A stretch of DNA of 64,000 nucleotides from Bacteroidales bacterium. GTDB taxonomy: Bacteria; Bacteroidota; Bacteroidia; Bacteroidales; UBA932. Below the pieces are notes generated by a model. It was not told where the DNA came from, searched no databases, and saw nothing but the letters and a program-made list of their open reading frames with translations. This document shows positions 9,279 to 17,545 of the stretch, piece after piece. A program made the position numbers and the translations under genes. The stretch spans positions 1 through 64,000 of the forward strand of contig JAMPAT010000019.1 of the NCBI GenBank assembly GCA_023667095.1. Direction: 5' to 3'. How positions within the stretch are numbered: the first letter of the stretch is position 1; each line of letters opens with the position of its first letter.

Positions 9279-10631
9279 ATGAGGCATTTGTATAGGATAT
9301 GTCTGTTCATGGCTTTTTTAACCGGCTGCAAAGACAATGTGCGGCCGGTGGAAGAGGCCATTCCTGCAATGGAGCCCCCGATGGGGTGGAACAGCTGGAT
9401 AAGCTTCGGCACATCCGTGACCGAGGAAGAGGTAAAGGCGAATGCAGAATACATGGCCTCGAACCTCAAGGAGCACGGATGGGAATATATAGTGATAGAT
9501 GCCGGCTGGTATGCTCCAGGGATGACATCGCTTGAAGACTATGAGGACCCGTGTCCGGAGCAGCTTGTTGATGAATTCGGACGTCCTGCCGTGGACTGTG
9601 CAAAATTCCCGTCTTCATGCTCGGGGAAAGGTTTCGGCCCCCTTGCCGAGTATATCCATGGACTTGGACTGAAGCTCGGGATACACATCATGCGCGGGAT
9701 TCCGGTCCAGGCATACCGGCAGAATACTCCAATTAAAGGAACTTCATGGCATGCCAGGGACATAGCTGATACCTCTTCAAGATGTGACTGGTACTATGGA
9801 TTCTATGGGATTGACATGTCAAGGCCGGGTGCACAGGAATATTACAACTCCCTGTTTGAGCAGTATGGAGAATGGGGGATTGACTATGTCAAGGCAGACG
9901 ACCTGCTTTCGCCGGTATACCATGAAGATGAAATCAATGCAATACACTCTGCATGCAGCAGGCTGTCAAGGCCTGTTGTTCTCAGCCTTTCCCCGGGTCC
10001 TGCGCCTGTGGAACAGGCAGGACACCTTCGGCAGGTGTGCCAGCTATGGCGTATTTCCGAGGATTTCTGGGACAGCTGGGATTCCTTGAAGAATCAGTTC
10101 TCCTTGTGCCGCAAATGGCAGGAGCACACCGGATCCGGACACTGGGCTGATGCAGACATGCTTCCGGTAGGACCTATGGCAAGGCGTGCGATGAGGGGAG
10201 AACCACGTCCGAGCAATTTTACTGAGGATGAACAATATACGATGATGTCATTATGGGCAATGTTCCGTTCTCCCCTTATGCTTGGATGCAATCTGCCCGA
10301 GATGGATCCGTTTACACTGCGTCTTGTCACAGATGATGACATTACCGGGATATGCAGGCATTCCTGCGGCAACAGGGAACTGTTTGACAGGGACGGCCTC
10401 ATAGCCTGGTATGCAGGTGATATGCGCGATGACAGATGCCATTATGTCGCCATATTCAACACAACTGATACGCCCATGTCTGACTATGTGTTCCCGATGC
10501 AGGAAATAAATGTAGCTGGGGATATCAATGTTATGGATTTGTGGGCAAAGTCCAGTCTTGAAGTGAAGGACAATTCTGTAAGATTCTCCATCAATCCACA
10601 TGGAGTCAAACTTTTAAAGATCAAACTATGA
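9279..10631 (+). CDS. GH27 family glycoside hydrolase (alpha-galactosidase or alpha-N-acetylgalactosaminidase type)
   Basis: A 450-residue lipoprotein (signal ending FLTGCKD). The (beta/alpha)8 barrel starts with PPMGWNSWISFG, the family signature. The nucleophile is likely Asp207 in DYVKADD, which matches the K-x-D of GH27, and the acid/base is likely Asp262 in WRISED. It releases alpha-linked galactose or N-acetylgalactosamine; which of the two cannot be told by eye. The lipid anchor places it in the periplasm or on the outer membrane. It overlaps the next gene by 4 nt (ATGA), so the two enzymes are probably translationally coupled. Confidence 0.9.
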   Translation: MRHLYRICLFMAFLTGCKDNVRPVEEAIPAMEPPMGWNSWISFGTSVTEEEVKANAEYMASNLKEHGWEYIVIDAGWYAPGMTSLEDYEDPCPEQLVDEFGRPAVDCAKFPSSCSGKGFGPLAEYIHGLGLKLGIHIMRGIPVQAYRQNTPIKGTSWHARDIADTSSRCDWYYGFYGIDMSRPGAQEYYNSLFEQYGEWGIDYVKADDLLSPVYHEDEINAIHSACSRLSRPVVLSLSPGPAPVEQAGHLRQVCQLWRISEDFWDSWDSLKNQFSLCRKWQEHTGSGHWADADMLPVGPMARRAMRGEPRPSNFTEDEQYTMMSLWAMFRSPLMLGCNLPEMDPFTLRLVTDDDITGICRHSCGNRELFDRDGLIAWYAGDMRDDRCHYVAIFNTTDTPMSDYVFPMQEINVAGDINVMDLWAKSSLEVKDNSVRFSINPHGVKLLKIKL

Positions 10632-12172
10632 AGCCATTGTTTATATTACCAATCATAATGACGTGCATATCATGCACGTCATGCAATGTTACAAAAGTAG
10701 ATGACCCGTTTACGGATGAACCTGTACTGCCTGCGAATGAAGGCAATATATGGATGATCAACAGCCTGGATGACATCGACTCCTATGCCGGGATGGAGCC
10801 GCAGAATGTCATGACTGTGATGCTCCTGAAAAATGAGAATGAAAATGTCCAGGCTGTAATTTCAGCAGGCAGCAACAAGGCTTTGTCAATCGTACGTGAG
10901 GGAAATCCTGAGGTGATTGATTTCAGATGCAGCCAGGTGAAGAGCTTCGATGTCCTGAAGAATGATGTGCTTGTACCGTGTGAGGGCACTGTCACTCCGG
11001 AAAACAAGCTTCTGAAGGTATGGCTCTCGTTCAAGGCAAGGACGGATGCCGCCCCAGGTACTTATCGGGAGACAATATGGTTCAGGAATGAAGGGGCGGA
11101 ATATGGCCTTGCATTCTATATTGTGGTCAAGGATGCAATGATTCCGGAAAAGCCGTCAATATCCTCTGCATTCGGAATCAATCCCGACAATCTTATCCTT
11201 ACCGGAATGGACGAGGGGCAGAAACAGGAGATGCGCAGGGAGATTTCAGACCTTCTGCTCGAATACAGGGCCGACCCTTATTTCTCCACATGGCTGAGCG
11301 GCTCGATGAAGACAGAATGCTTCTCATCCCCATACGCCATAGATGACGAGAGAAGCTGGGCATATCTCAGTGACCCTCGGTTCAACCGTATCGCCCTTCC
11401 GTACCATAGTCTTGATGATGAGGGACTGAAGCAGATGCTGGAGCGTGCCGGTTCAGAAGGGCTGGTTGACAAGGCGTTTTTCTATGTCTGGGATGAACCT
11501 GTACTTCCGTCTGAATATGCATCCATCCGTGCAATGGCCGACAGGATACACATGTATTCTCCGCAGGCAAAGGTGCTGACAAGCTTCTACTGCGGACCAA
11601 AGGAAGGGGAGTCAAGGGATGACCTGTTTGCTGTATTTGATGCACTTGACGGGGCTACAGGCATATTCTGCACAAGTGCCTGGGCTTTGCAGAAGAGTGA
11701 AAGCATATCGGAGATGTGCCGGAAGAAGCTCAGGGATGGCCAGGAATGGTGGATGTATGTCTGCATGTCAGAGTATCCCGGGCTTGCGCAGAATGCCACA
11801 GGGATACCGAACAGGGTAGTGATGTGGAGAAACTGGAAAGAACGCGCCGGAGGATTCCTCTATTGGGTCGTAAACTCATTCAGCAGCATGAGTCCGCTGA
11901 AGCCGCGCAGTGACCTTCCTGCCGGTGACGGGATCCTTGTGTACCCTGGCAAACCGTTCGGCTCGTCAATGCCTTGTGTGTCAATTCGTCTGGAAAGATG
12001 GCGCGATGGCGCAGAGGACTATGAGATGCTTTGTCTGTATGAGCAGAAGCACGGGCGTGCAGCTGCCGAGGAACTCCTGAAGAAAGTATATCAGGGGCCG
12101 GCATCGTTTACATCCGGGGCAAAGTATGTGGAAGCATTCAGGAAGAAGCTGATAGAAGGTATCGCTGAATAG
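10628..12172 (+). CDS. GH123-like glycoside hydrolase with DUF4091 domain
   Basis: A 514-residue lipoprotein-type protein with a cysteine-rich signal (CISCTSC). The middle holds YVWDEP, with the Asp289-Glu290 pair matching the Asp-Glu catalytic pair of GH123 beta-N-acetylgalactosaminidases (substrate-assisted mechanism). The C-terminal part (GFLYWVVNSF, GDGILVYPGK, SIRLERWRDGAEDYEML) is the DUF4091 domain found at the end of GH123 proteins. Together with the GH27 partner it suggests a target carrying alpha-Gal or GalNAc next to beta-GalNAc, such as host glycolipid or mucin glycans. The substrate is inference. It is the last gene of the co-oriented locus; a 14-bp inverted repeat follows. Confidence 0.82.
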   Translation: MKPLFILPIIMTCISCTSCNVTKVDDPFTDEPVLPANEGNIWMINSLDDIDSYAGMEPQNVMTVMLLKNENENVQAVISAGSNKALSIVREGNPEVIDFRCSQVKSFDVLKNDVLVPCEGTVTPENKLLKVWLSFKARTDAAPGTYRETIWFRNEGAEYGLAFYIVVKDAMIPEKPSISSAFGINPDNLILTGMDEGQKQEMRREISDLLLEYRADPYFSTWLSGSMKTECFSSPYAIDDERSWAYLSDPRFNRIALPYHSLDDEGLKQMLERAGSEGLVDKAFFYVWDEPVLPSEYASIRAMADRIHMYSPQAKVLTSFYCGPKEGESRDDLFAVFDALDGATGIFCTSAWALQKSESISEMCRKKLRDGQEWWMYVCMSEYPGLAQNATGIPNRVVMWRNWKERAGGFLYWVVNSFSSMSPLKPRSDLPAGDGILVYPGKPFGSSMPCVSIRLERWRDGAEDYEMLCLYEQKHGRAAAEELLKKVYQGPASFTSGAKYVEAFRKKLIEGIAE

Positions 12173-12184
12173 CCCGGAGCTCCA

Positions 12185-12306
12185 CCATTGCCTTTCTGAT
12201 AATGAACTGTACCTGCGGGTGCATGTGTCTTGGCTGGCCACGTCTGTCCATTTCCCGGCCCATTGCCTTTCTGATTTGGCATGTGCTCTTTCGGACAGAC
12301 GTGGCC
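12185..12306. repeat. Direct repeat plus 14-bp perfect inverted repeat downstream of the glycan locus
   Basis: A 16-nt direct repeat (CCATTGCCTTTCTGAT) occurs at 12185-12200 and again at 12260-12275, 75 nt apart. A perfect 14-bp inverted repeat, GGCCACGTCTGTCC at 12236-12249 and its complement at 12293-12306, encloses the second copy with a 43-nt loop. It could be a terminator for the locus, but there is no T run right after it and the loop is long. A decayed mobile-element scar is the alternative. Confidence 0.5.
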
Positions 12307-12433
12307 GGCTACTACGCATCATGCACTGAAAAAGCAGTACCGGAACGGCAGCGGATTTTATCTGGAACCATCAGAAAACACTATAAAATGAAATTCATGG
12401 AGCCAGTGTTATAGTTATTGTAAATAAAAAGAC

Positions 12434-12441
12434 TACCTTTG
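12434..12441 (+). promoter_or_regulatory. -7 promoter element (TACCTTTG) for the DEAD-box helicase gene
   Basis: TACCTTTG fits TAnnTTTG and lies 25 nt before the GTG start at 12466. Confidence 0.6.
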
Positions 12442-12465
12442 CGTGCGAATTGTAAAAAATAAAGA

Positions 12466-14262
12466 GTGAAAACATTTGAAGAACTCGGGGTGTCTCCCGA
12501 AATCAGGCGTGCCATTGAAGAAATGGGATACGCCTATCCGATGCCGGTACAGGAAGAAGTAATACCATATCTTTTAGGTGAAAACAATGATGTAGTGGCA
12601 CTTGCACAGACAGGAACAGGAAAGACAGCTGCATTCGGCCTGCCGCTCATCCAGAAAATAAACGTAGAGGAGAACTATCCTCAGTCCCTTGTGCTCTGTC
12701 CTACAAGGGAACTCTGCCTGCAGATTGCCGGTGACCTCAATGACTATTGCAAATACATTGACGGGCTGAAGGTGCTTCCCGTATATGGAGGTTCATCAAT
12801 CGAGAGCCAGATACGCGCCCTCAAACGCGGTGTACATATCATAGTTGCGACTCCAGGCCGTCTGATCGACCTGATGGAACGCAAGACTGTCTCGCTTTCT
12901 ACAGTGAAGAACGTGGTGCTTGACGAGGCCGATGAAATGCTGAACATGGGATTCACCGACAGCATCAACGCCATACTTGCAGATGTGCCCCAGGAAAGGA
13001 ACACACTTCTTTTCTCCGCAACAATGAGCAAGGAAATCAGCAAGATAGCCCAGAACTATCTCCGCAATGCAAAGGAAATCACAATTGGACGCAAGAACGA
13101 AGGTACTGCAAATGTCAAGCATGTTGCATATGTAGTGCATGCCAAAGACAAGTACGAGACCCTGAAACGTATCGTTGACTTCTATCCCCAGATATATGGC
13201 ATCATCTTCTGCCGCACCAAGATAGAGACCCAGGATATAGCGGACAAGCTGATGCAGGAAGGCTACAATGCAGACTCGCTCCATGGTGATCTCTCGCAGG
13301 CTCAGCGTGACCTTGTAATGCAGAAATTCCGCATCCGTAACCTGCAGCTTCTTGTGGCTACAGATGTGGCAGCCAGGGGACTTGATGTTGATGACCTCAC
13401 ACATGTAATCAACTATGGCCTGCCTGACGATACCGAGAACTACACTCACCGCAGCGGACGTACAGGAAGGGCCGGCAAGACCGGAACCTCGATTGCAATC
13501 ATCAATATGAAGGAGAAAGGCAAAGTGCGCGCAATTGAGAAAGCAATCGGCAAGGAATTCACCCAGGGAGAGATTCCTACAGCAAAGGAAATATGCAAGA
13601 AGCAGCTGTTCAAGGTGATAGATGACCTCGAAAAGGTAAAGGTAAATGAGGATGAAATCAATGATTTCATGCCGGAGATATACCGCAAGCTTGACTGGCT
13701 CGGAAAGGAAGACCTTATCAAGAGGGTCGTTTCACATGAGTTCAACCGTTTCTACGAATATTATCGTGACAGGGACGATATCGAAATTGCAAAGGACACG
13801 AAGAAAGAGAGGAAAGGAGAAAGGGGATCACGCAAGGCAGAAGCCGGATATTCGCGTCTTTTCATCAATCTCGGAAAAATGGACGGATTCAATCTCCGTG
13901 GCTTGATGAATATGCTCAACGACCACACAAGCAAGCGCGTTGATGTCGGACGGGTTGACCTTATGAAGAAATTCTCGTTCTTTGAAGTTGATGAAAAGCA
14001 GACCGAAAATGTACTTATGGCCTTTGACGGATTGACCTGGAATGACCGTCCAATCTCTGTAGAAGTTGCGGAGGCAGCCTCAGACAGTGGAAATGAGGCT
14101 GGAGACCAGGATGAATGGATGTCATTGAAAGAATACAAGAAATCCCGTTCAGGACGGCCAGGAGGCAGGACCGGCCGTGGAAACCGTGGAGGCAGGGGCG
14201 CACGTTCATCCTCAGGCAGGTCAGGACGATCTGACAGAGGTGGTTCCAGAAAGAGACGCTAA
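12466..14262 (+). CDS. DEAD-box ATP-dependent RNA helicase with DbpA-like RNA-binding tail
   Basis: A 598-residue protein starting at GTG 12466. Helicase motifs in order are the Q-motif region (YPMPVQEEVIP), motif I AQTGTGKT (about 48-55), PTREL, TPGR, DEAD within VLDEADEML, SAT, and the C-terminal ATDVAARGLD and HRSGRTGRAG. Around residues 460-535 is a DbpA-type RNA-binding fold (YSRLFINLGKMDGFNLRGLM). The tail is rich in RG repeats, as in RNA chaperone-like helicases. Such proteins unwind RNA in ribosome assembly or RNA decay; CsdA/DeaD-like function is the closest guess. It has its own promoter, is housekeeping in codon use, and separates the glycan locus from the foreign-looking operon. 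Confidence 0.95.
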   Translation: MKTFEELGVSPEIRRAIEEMGYAYPMPVQEEVIPYLLGENNDVVALAQTGTGKTAAFGLPLIQKINVEENYPQSLVLCPTRELCLQIAGDLNDYCKYIDGLKVLPVYGGSSIESQIRALKRGVHIIVATPGRLIDLMERKTVSLSTVKNVVLDEADEMLNMGFTDSINAILADVPQERNTLLFSATMSKEISKIAQNYLRNAKEITIGRKNEGTANVKHVAYVVHAKDKYETLKRIVDFYPQIYGIIFCRTKIETQDIADKLMQEGYNADSLHGDLSQAQRDLVMQKFRIRNLQLLVATDVAARGLDVDDLTHVINYGLPDDTENYTHRSGRTGRAGKTGTSIAIINMKEKGKVRAIEKAIGKEFTQGEIPTAKEICKKQLFKVIDDLEKVKVNEDEINDFMPEIYRKLDWLGKEDLIKRVVSHEFNRFYEYYRDRDDIEIAKDTKKERKGERGSRKAEAGYSRLFINLGKMDGFNLRGLMNMLNDHTSKRVDVGRVDLMKKFSFFEVDEKQTENVLMAFDGLTWNDRPISVEVAEAASDSGNEAGDQDEWMSLKEYKKSRSGRPGGRTGRGNRGGRGARSSSGRSGRSDRGGSRKRR

Positions 14263-14291
14263 ATATCCATGTCACGGAGCAGTTCTGCTGC

Positions 14292-14321
14292 TTTGCTTTC
14301 TCGAATTTATTGCTAATTTTG
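14292..14321 (+). promoter_or_regulatory. Promoter of the 14.4-20.7 kb operon (TTTG - 18 nt - TAATTTTG)
   Basis: A -33 element TTTG at 14292-14295 and a -7 element TAATTTTG at 14314-14321 are separated by 18 nt, fitting the Bacteroidota consensus. The ATG of the first gene is 37 nt further on. No other promoter of this quality was seen before 20.7 kb. Confidence 0.65.
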
Positions 14322-14357
14322 CAACAAATTTTGAATCAAAGTTTTAATATCCAGCAT

Positions 14358-16073
14358 ATGACACTCAGGATTATTCAGGCTTTAATGGCGGCGGCAGTGC
14401 TGTTTCTGGCAAGCTGCAGTGACTACGGCCAGCCGCAGTCAGCCCCCGGACAGGAAGAAAATACATATTCTTTTACAGCCGTGCTTCCAGGCATCGGCAC
14501 TCGCATGAGCTATCAGGAAGATCCAGATACCCGCAACTTGAAGATGGTATGGGATGAGACAGATGTCATCTGGCTTTATCCTGACGAATCTATGGGAGAT
14601 CCTATTGAAAGATATGAGTTTGTGCCGAACACCGGAGCGGGAACTTCCCACACGGTGTTCGTGCATCAAGGATACATCAAGAACTGGGAGCACTGGTCGG
14701 GCAAGGCGATATATCTCTTCCCCGAAGGTGATAACTTCGATGTCAGCCATGATTCCGCCGAGTTCCTTGCCAAGGCACAGGTGCAGAAGAAGAATGGCGA
14801 CACGGAGCATCTGAAATATGCGGAGCATGTGCTGGGCCCGGACGGGTCAAAGCAATATACGGAATATTGGTCCCAGAATCTCGTCGATGCCAACCTGAAG
14901 CACGACCACCGGATGGCTTTCTCGCACCCGCATACCGTGGTGTACAAGGTGATGCTGCGCGGCTTCATATTCGATATTCCCGGTGGGTCGCAGCTCAGGA
15001 TGAGCGGCGACGCGTGGGGCGACGAGGTGACTACGCTCACACTCGGATCAAAAGACGACAGGGAGCCCTTTGTAAAGGTGGGCGAATACGGTAAGGACAA
15101 CTATCAGGACAATGTGCTGACCGCCTACATTATCCGTCAGGTGGCAGGCGATGTCGATGGCAAGATAGGAACAGGTGGAAAGCTGAAGTTTGAGCTTCTC
15201 ACATACGATGAACTCGACGGCACGGTGATGCCGCTCGATCCCGACGACACAATGAGGAATGATAATCCCGATTACGGTCCGGACTATCTCATCAATCTCC
15301 CCTGGGGCGACGAATACACATGGAATGTGACGGCAACCAAAGATATCGAATACAAGGCAGGCGATTTCGTAGTGGCCGACCTTACTGACAAGGAGAAGGA
15401 TTACGCATATCCGAAAGTCGCGGTCGACCTGGGACTTCCCCTCAAGTGGGCTGCCTTCAATCTCGGTGCCAAAAAGGTTGATGAATATGGGGAATTCGTT
15501 TCCTGGGGGCGGACCACTCTGTTTTCGGAAGGTGGACCCAATCTGGACGTAATATTTGACGGTGAGTGGACCTCAGGTGATCCGGAGCATGATGCCGCTT
15601 CTTTTAACTGGGGGGATGAATGGAGAACTCCCACGATCAATGAGTTTCTTGATCTCGTGCATTATGCAGAGTGGTGTGACGTCAATGACAACCCGGCAGA
15701 AGATGCCGAAGCAAGATGGTGTTCCAGTTCTAATCTGACAACAGATCACCGGATCTATTATTTTGAAAAGGATACGAATAATCCCGCGCGTAAGATCAAC
15801 AATGTCAGCGTGACGCTTGTCAGGTCAAAAGCCAACGACAAATATATATATCTGCACATTGCCGGCAATTTGCAGAACAAGGGTGCGAAAGGCTCGGGTA
15901 AAGCGTATTACAATATTTCAAGTTCAAATGGTGGCCGACCGATGATGATGGGCATTTTACAGGAGGGTAAATATGTAGGGGAGAATCGCAACAGGTACTA
16001 CATTGGATATACAGACAATGCTAATGGCTCGGTACAACAACTGGCTGCATCTGTCAGGGCTGTCAAGGATTGA
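14358..16073 (+). CDS. Fimbrillin-like lipoprotein with C-terminal FISUMP-type domain
   Basis: The start is set at ATG 14358 (MTLRIIQALM), which begins a clear lipoprotein signal peptide with lipobox FLASC; a longer reading from 14310 lacks support. This gives 571 residues. The N-terminal half (YSFTAVLPGIGTRMSYQ, KMVWDETDVIWLYPD) has the style of fimbrillin family proteins that build cell-surface appendages in Bacteroidota. The C-terminal part (VDLGLPLKWAAFNLGA, WRTPTINEFLDLV, final ASVRAVKD) looks like a FISUMP module. It should be exported and lipid-anchored; a role in adhesion is only suggested. Arginine codons are mostly CGN, unlike the helicase upstream. The next gene starts inside its last 50 nt. 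Confidence 0.75.
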   Translation: MTLRIIQALMAAAVLFLASCSDYGQPQSAPGQEENTYSFTAVLPGIGTRMSYQEDPDTRNLKMVWDETDVIWLYPDESMGDPIERYEFVPNTGAGTSHTVFVHQGYIKNWEHWSGKAIYLFPEGDNFDVSHDSAEFLAKAQVQKKNGDTEHLKYAEHVLGPDGSKQYTEYWSQNLVDANLKHDHRMAFSHPHTVVYKVMLRGFIFDIPGGSQLRMSGDAWGDEVTTLTLGSKDDREPFVKVGEYGKDNYQDNVLTAYIIRQVAGDVDGKIGTGGKLKFELLTYDELDGTVMPLDPDDTMRNDNPDYGPDYLINLPWGDEYTWNVTATKDIEYKAGDFVVADLTDKEKDYAYPKVAVDLGLPLKWAAFNLGAKKVDEYGEFVSWGRTTLFSEGGPNLDVIFDGEWTSGDPEHDAASFNWGDEWRTPTINEFLDLVHYAEWCDVNDNPAEDAEARWCSSSNLTTDHRIYYFEKDTNNPARKINNVSVTLVRSKANDKYIYLHIAGNLQNKGAKGSGKAYYNISSSNGGRPMMMGILQEGKYVGENRNRYYIGYTDNANGSVQQLAASVRAVKD

Positions 16074-17175
16074 TGCCGTCTCTGCACGGCAAGCGGTCGA
16101 TGCAATAACTCCTGCTGCCGAACGAGGCGATGTGAAGGCTCAAATGCTTCTCGGCAAATATTATTCGTGGGGGTATCATAGCGGATGCGACAATCGGAAA
16201 GCTATCCATTGGTTTGAAAAGGCTGCGGACAACGGCAATGCTGAGGCTGCACAAGCCATTATGGAAATATATCGTAATGACTGTCCCGATGGTATAGATG
16301 CAGAACAACGAAAAGCATTGATACTGAAATGGCACAGGCGATGGTTCGATATTCTGGCTGCGAAAGCCGACAAAGGTTCGGCTGATGCAGCCAAGGCATT
16401 GATGAATCTGTATATTGAGGATTGTCCAGAGGACATGAATCCCGATCAAGGCCTTGAAACCGCGCGGAAGTGGTATGACCGGTGGATTGAAATATTGACG
16501 GCAAAAGCGACAAAGGGCGACTTGGTGAACAAGATGAATTTTGCCGACATACTTCTGTATGCCGAGGGTGTACCGGAGGAACTTTTGGATTGCTTCTCGG
16601 ACGAGGATGATGAGCGGAGTCTGTCGCAAGCCATACGACTGTATAAAGATATAACCGACAGCGACTGCGATGGCTTTTTCAAGGCAGAAGCCCATTACAA
16701 AGCGGGATGCGCATACGATGATTCGGGAGAAGGGAAAAAGGCCCTCTCCTGCTTTAGAAAAGCTGCCGGACTGAACTGCCGTGAGGCGTTTGTGCGAATA
16801 GGTGATGCTTATCGCGATGGCAACGGTGTCGAACAGGACGATACAATGGCTCGCAAATGGTACAAGAAAGGTGCGGATGCGGGCGAAATAACAGCAACCT
16901 TGAAACTTGCCGAATGCTACAAAAACGGCATAGGTGGTGAGCAGGATTATGAAAAGGCAATGCTTGAATATCAGCATATTGTCGAACGCTTAAAAGATCG
17001 CGGGTTTAAGTATCAGACGGTCGGAATCGGAACAGCCTTATACGAAATCGGCAACATGTATCTCAACGGACTTGGCGTGCAACCCGATTCGAAAGAGGCG
17101 ATCCGCTATTTCAAACTCGCTGCGAAGAGATGCAATAATACTCAGGCTGAAAACAAATTGAACGAATTGCTTTAG
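16024..17175 (+). CDS. Sel1-repeat (SLR/TPR-like) protein 1
   Basis: Several Sel1-like repeats of about 36 residues are visible (AKAQMLLGKYYSWGY, ALSCFRKAAGLNCREAFVRIGDAYRDGNGVEQD, AIRYFKLAAKRCNNTQAENKL). Such alpha-helical solenoids bind protein partners. The start is uncertain: ATGs at 16018 and 16024 lie inside the end of the lipoprotein gene in another frame. Similarity to the second Sel1 protein begins only around DAVSARQAVDAITP. No signal peptide is seen, so it is probably cytoplasmic. It is a clear paralogue of the protein at 17546-18676, with DUF4375 between them. CGN-rich codons suggest transfer. Confidence 0.8.
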   Translation: MARYNNWLHLSGLSRIDAVSARQAVDAITPAAERGDVKAQMLLGKYYSWGYHSGCDNRKAIHWFEKAADNGNAEAAQAIMEIYRNDCPDGIDAEQRKALILKWHRRWFDILAAKADKGSADAAKALMNLYIEDCPEDMNPDQGLETARKWYDRWIEILTAKATKGDLVNKMNFADILLYAEGVPEELLDCFSDEDDERSLSQAIRLYKDITDSDCDGFFKAEAHYKAGCAYDDSGEGKKALSCFRKAAGLNCREAFVRIGDAYRDGNGVEQDDTMARKWYKKGADAGEITATLKLAECYKNGIGGEQDYEKAMLEYQHIVERLKDRGFKYQTVGIGTALYEIGNMYLNGLGVQPDSKEAIRYFKLAAKRCNNTQAENKLNELL

Positions 17176-17179
17176 CACT

Positions 17180-17539
17180 ATGACTGTAAAAGACACTCTT
17201 TGGAACAGATTTATTGAAGAAATTTGCGACTGCGATGCGGCGACTCTTTCACCGCTCCAGAAGAAAGCAGTGCTCTGCTTTTGGTATGATTCTGAAATGC
17301 AAAACGGAGGACATTCCGGCTATCTGGAAAATCATCCTGAGACAGATCCGGATGAACTGGAAAATGCCATCCTGACTGTCGGTAACAAGGAGATGGCCGA
17401 CAACTATCGTCTGGCAATCACCGACGGCAAAGAGGATGACTTTGAAGAGACCGACAATACTTACTACGATTTCGAGCCTTCGCTATGCGACTGCCTGGAG
17501 GAATTTGTATGGGAAAACAAGGATGCTATTTTTGACTAA
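17180..17539 (+). CDS. DUF4375 (DMP19-like) protein
   Basis: A 119-residue acidic protein. The motif QNGGHSGYLEN and the acidic, aromatic C-terminus (YYDFEPSLCDCLEEFVWEN) fit the DUF4375/DMP19-like family. The founding member mimics DNA, and relatives are often found beside Sel1 and SUFU proteins in toxin-immunity gene arrays. No toxin gene is visible here. It starts 4 nt after the first Sel1 gene and ends 6 nt before the second, so co-expression is nearly certain. DNA mimicry or immunity is inference from family and context. Confidence 0.65.
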   Translation: MTVKDTLWNRFIEEICDCDAATLSPLQKKAVLCFWYDSEMQNGGHSGYLENHPETDPDELENAILTVGNKEMADNYRLAITDGKEDDFEETDNTYYDFEPSLCDCLEEFVWENKDAIFD

Positions 17540-17545
17540 AGACAT

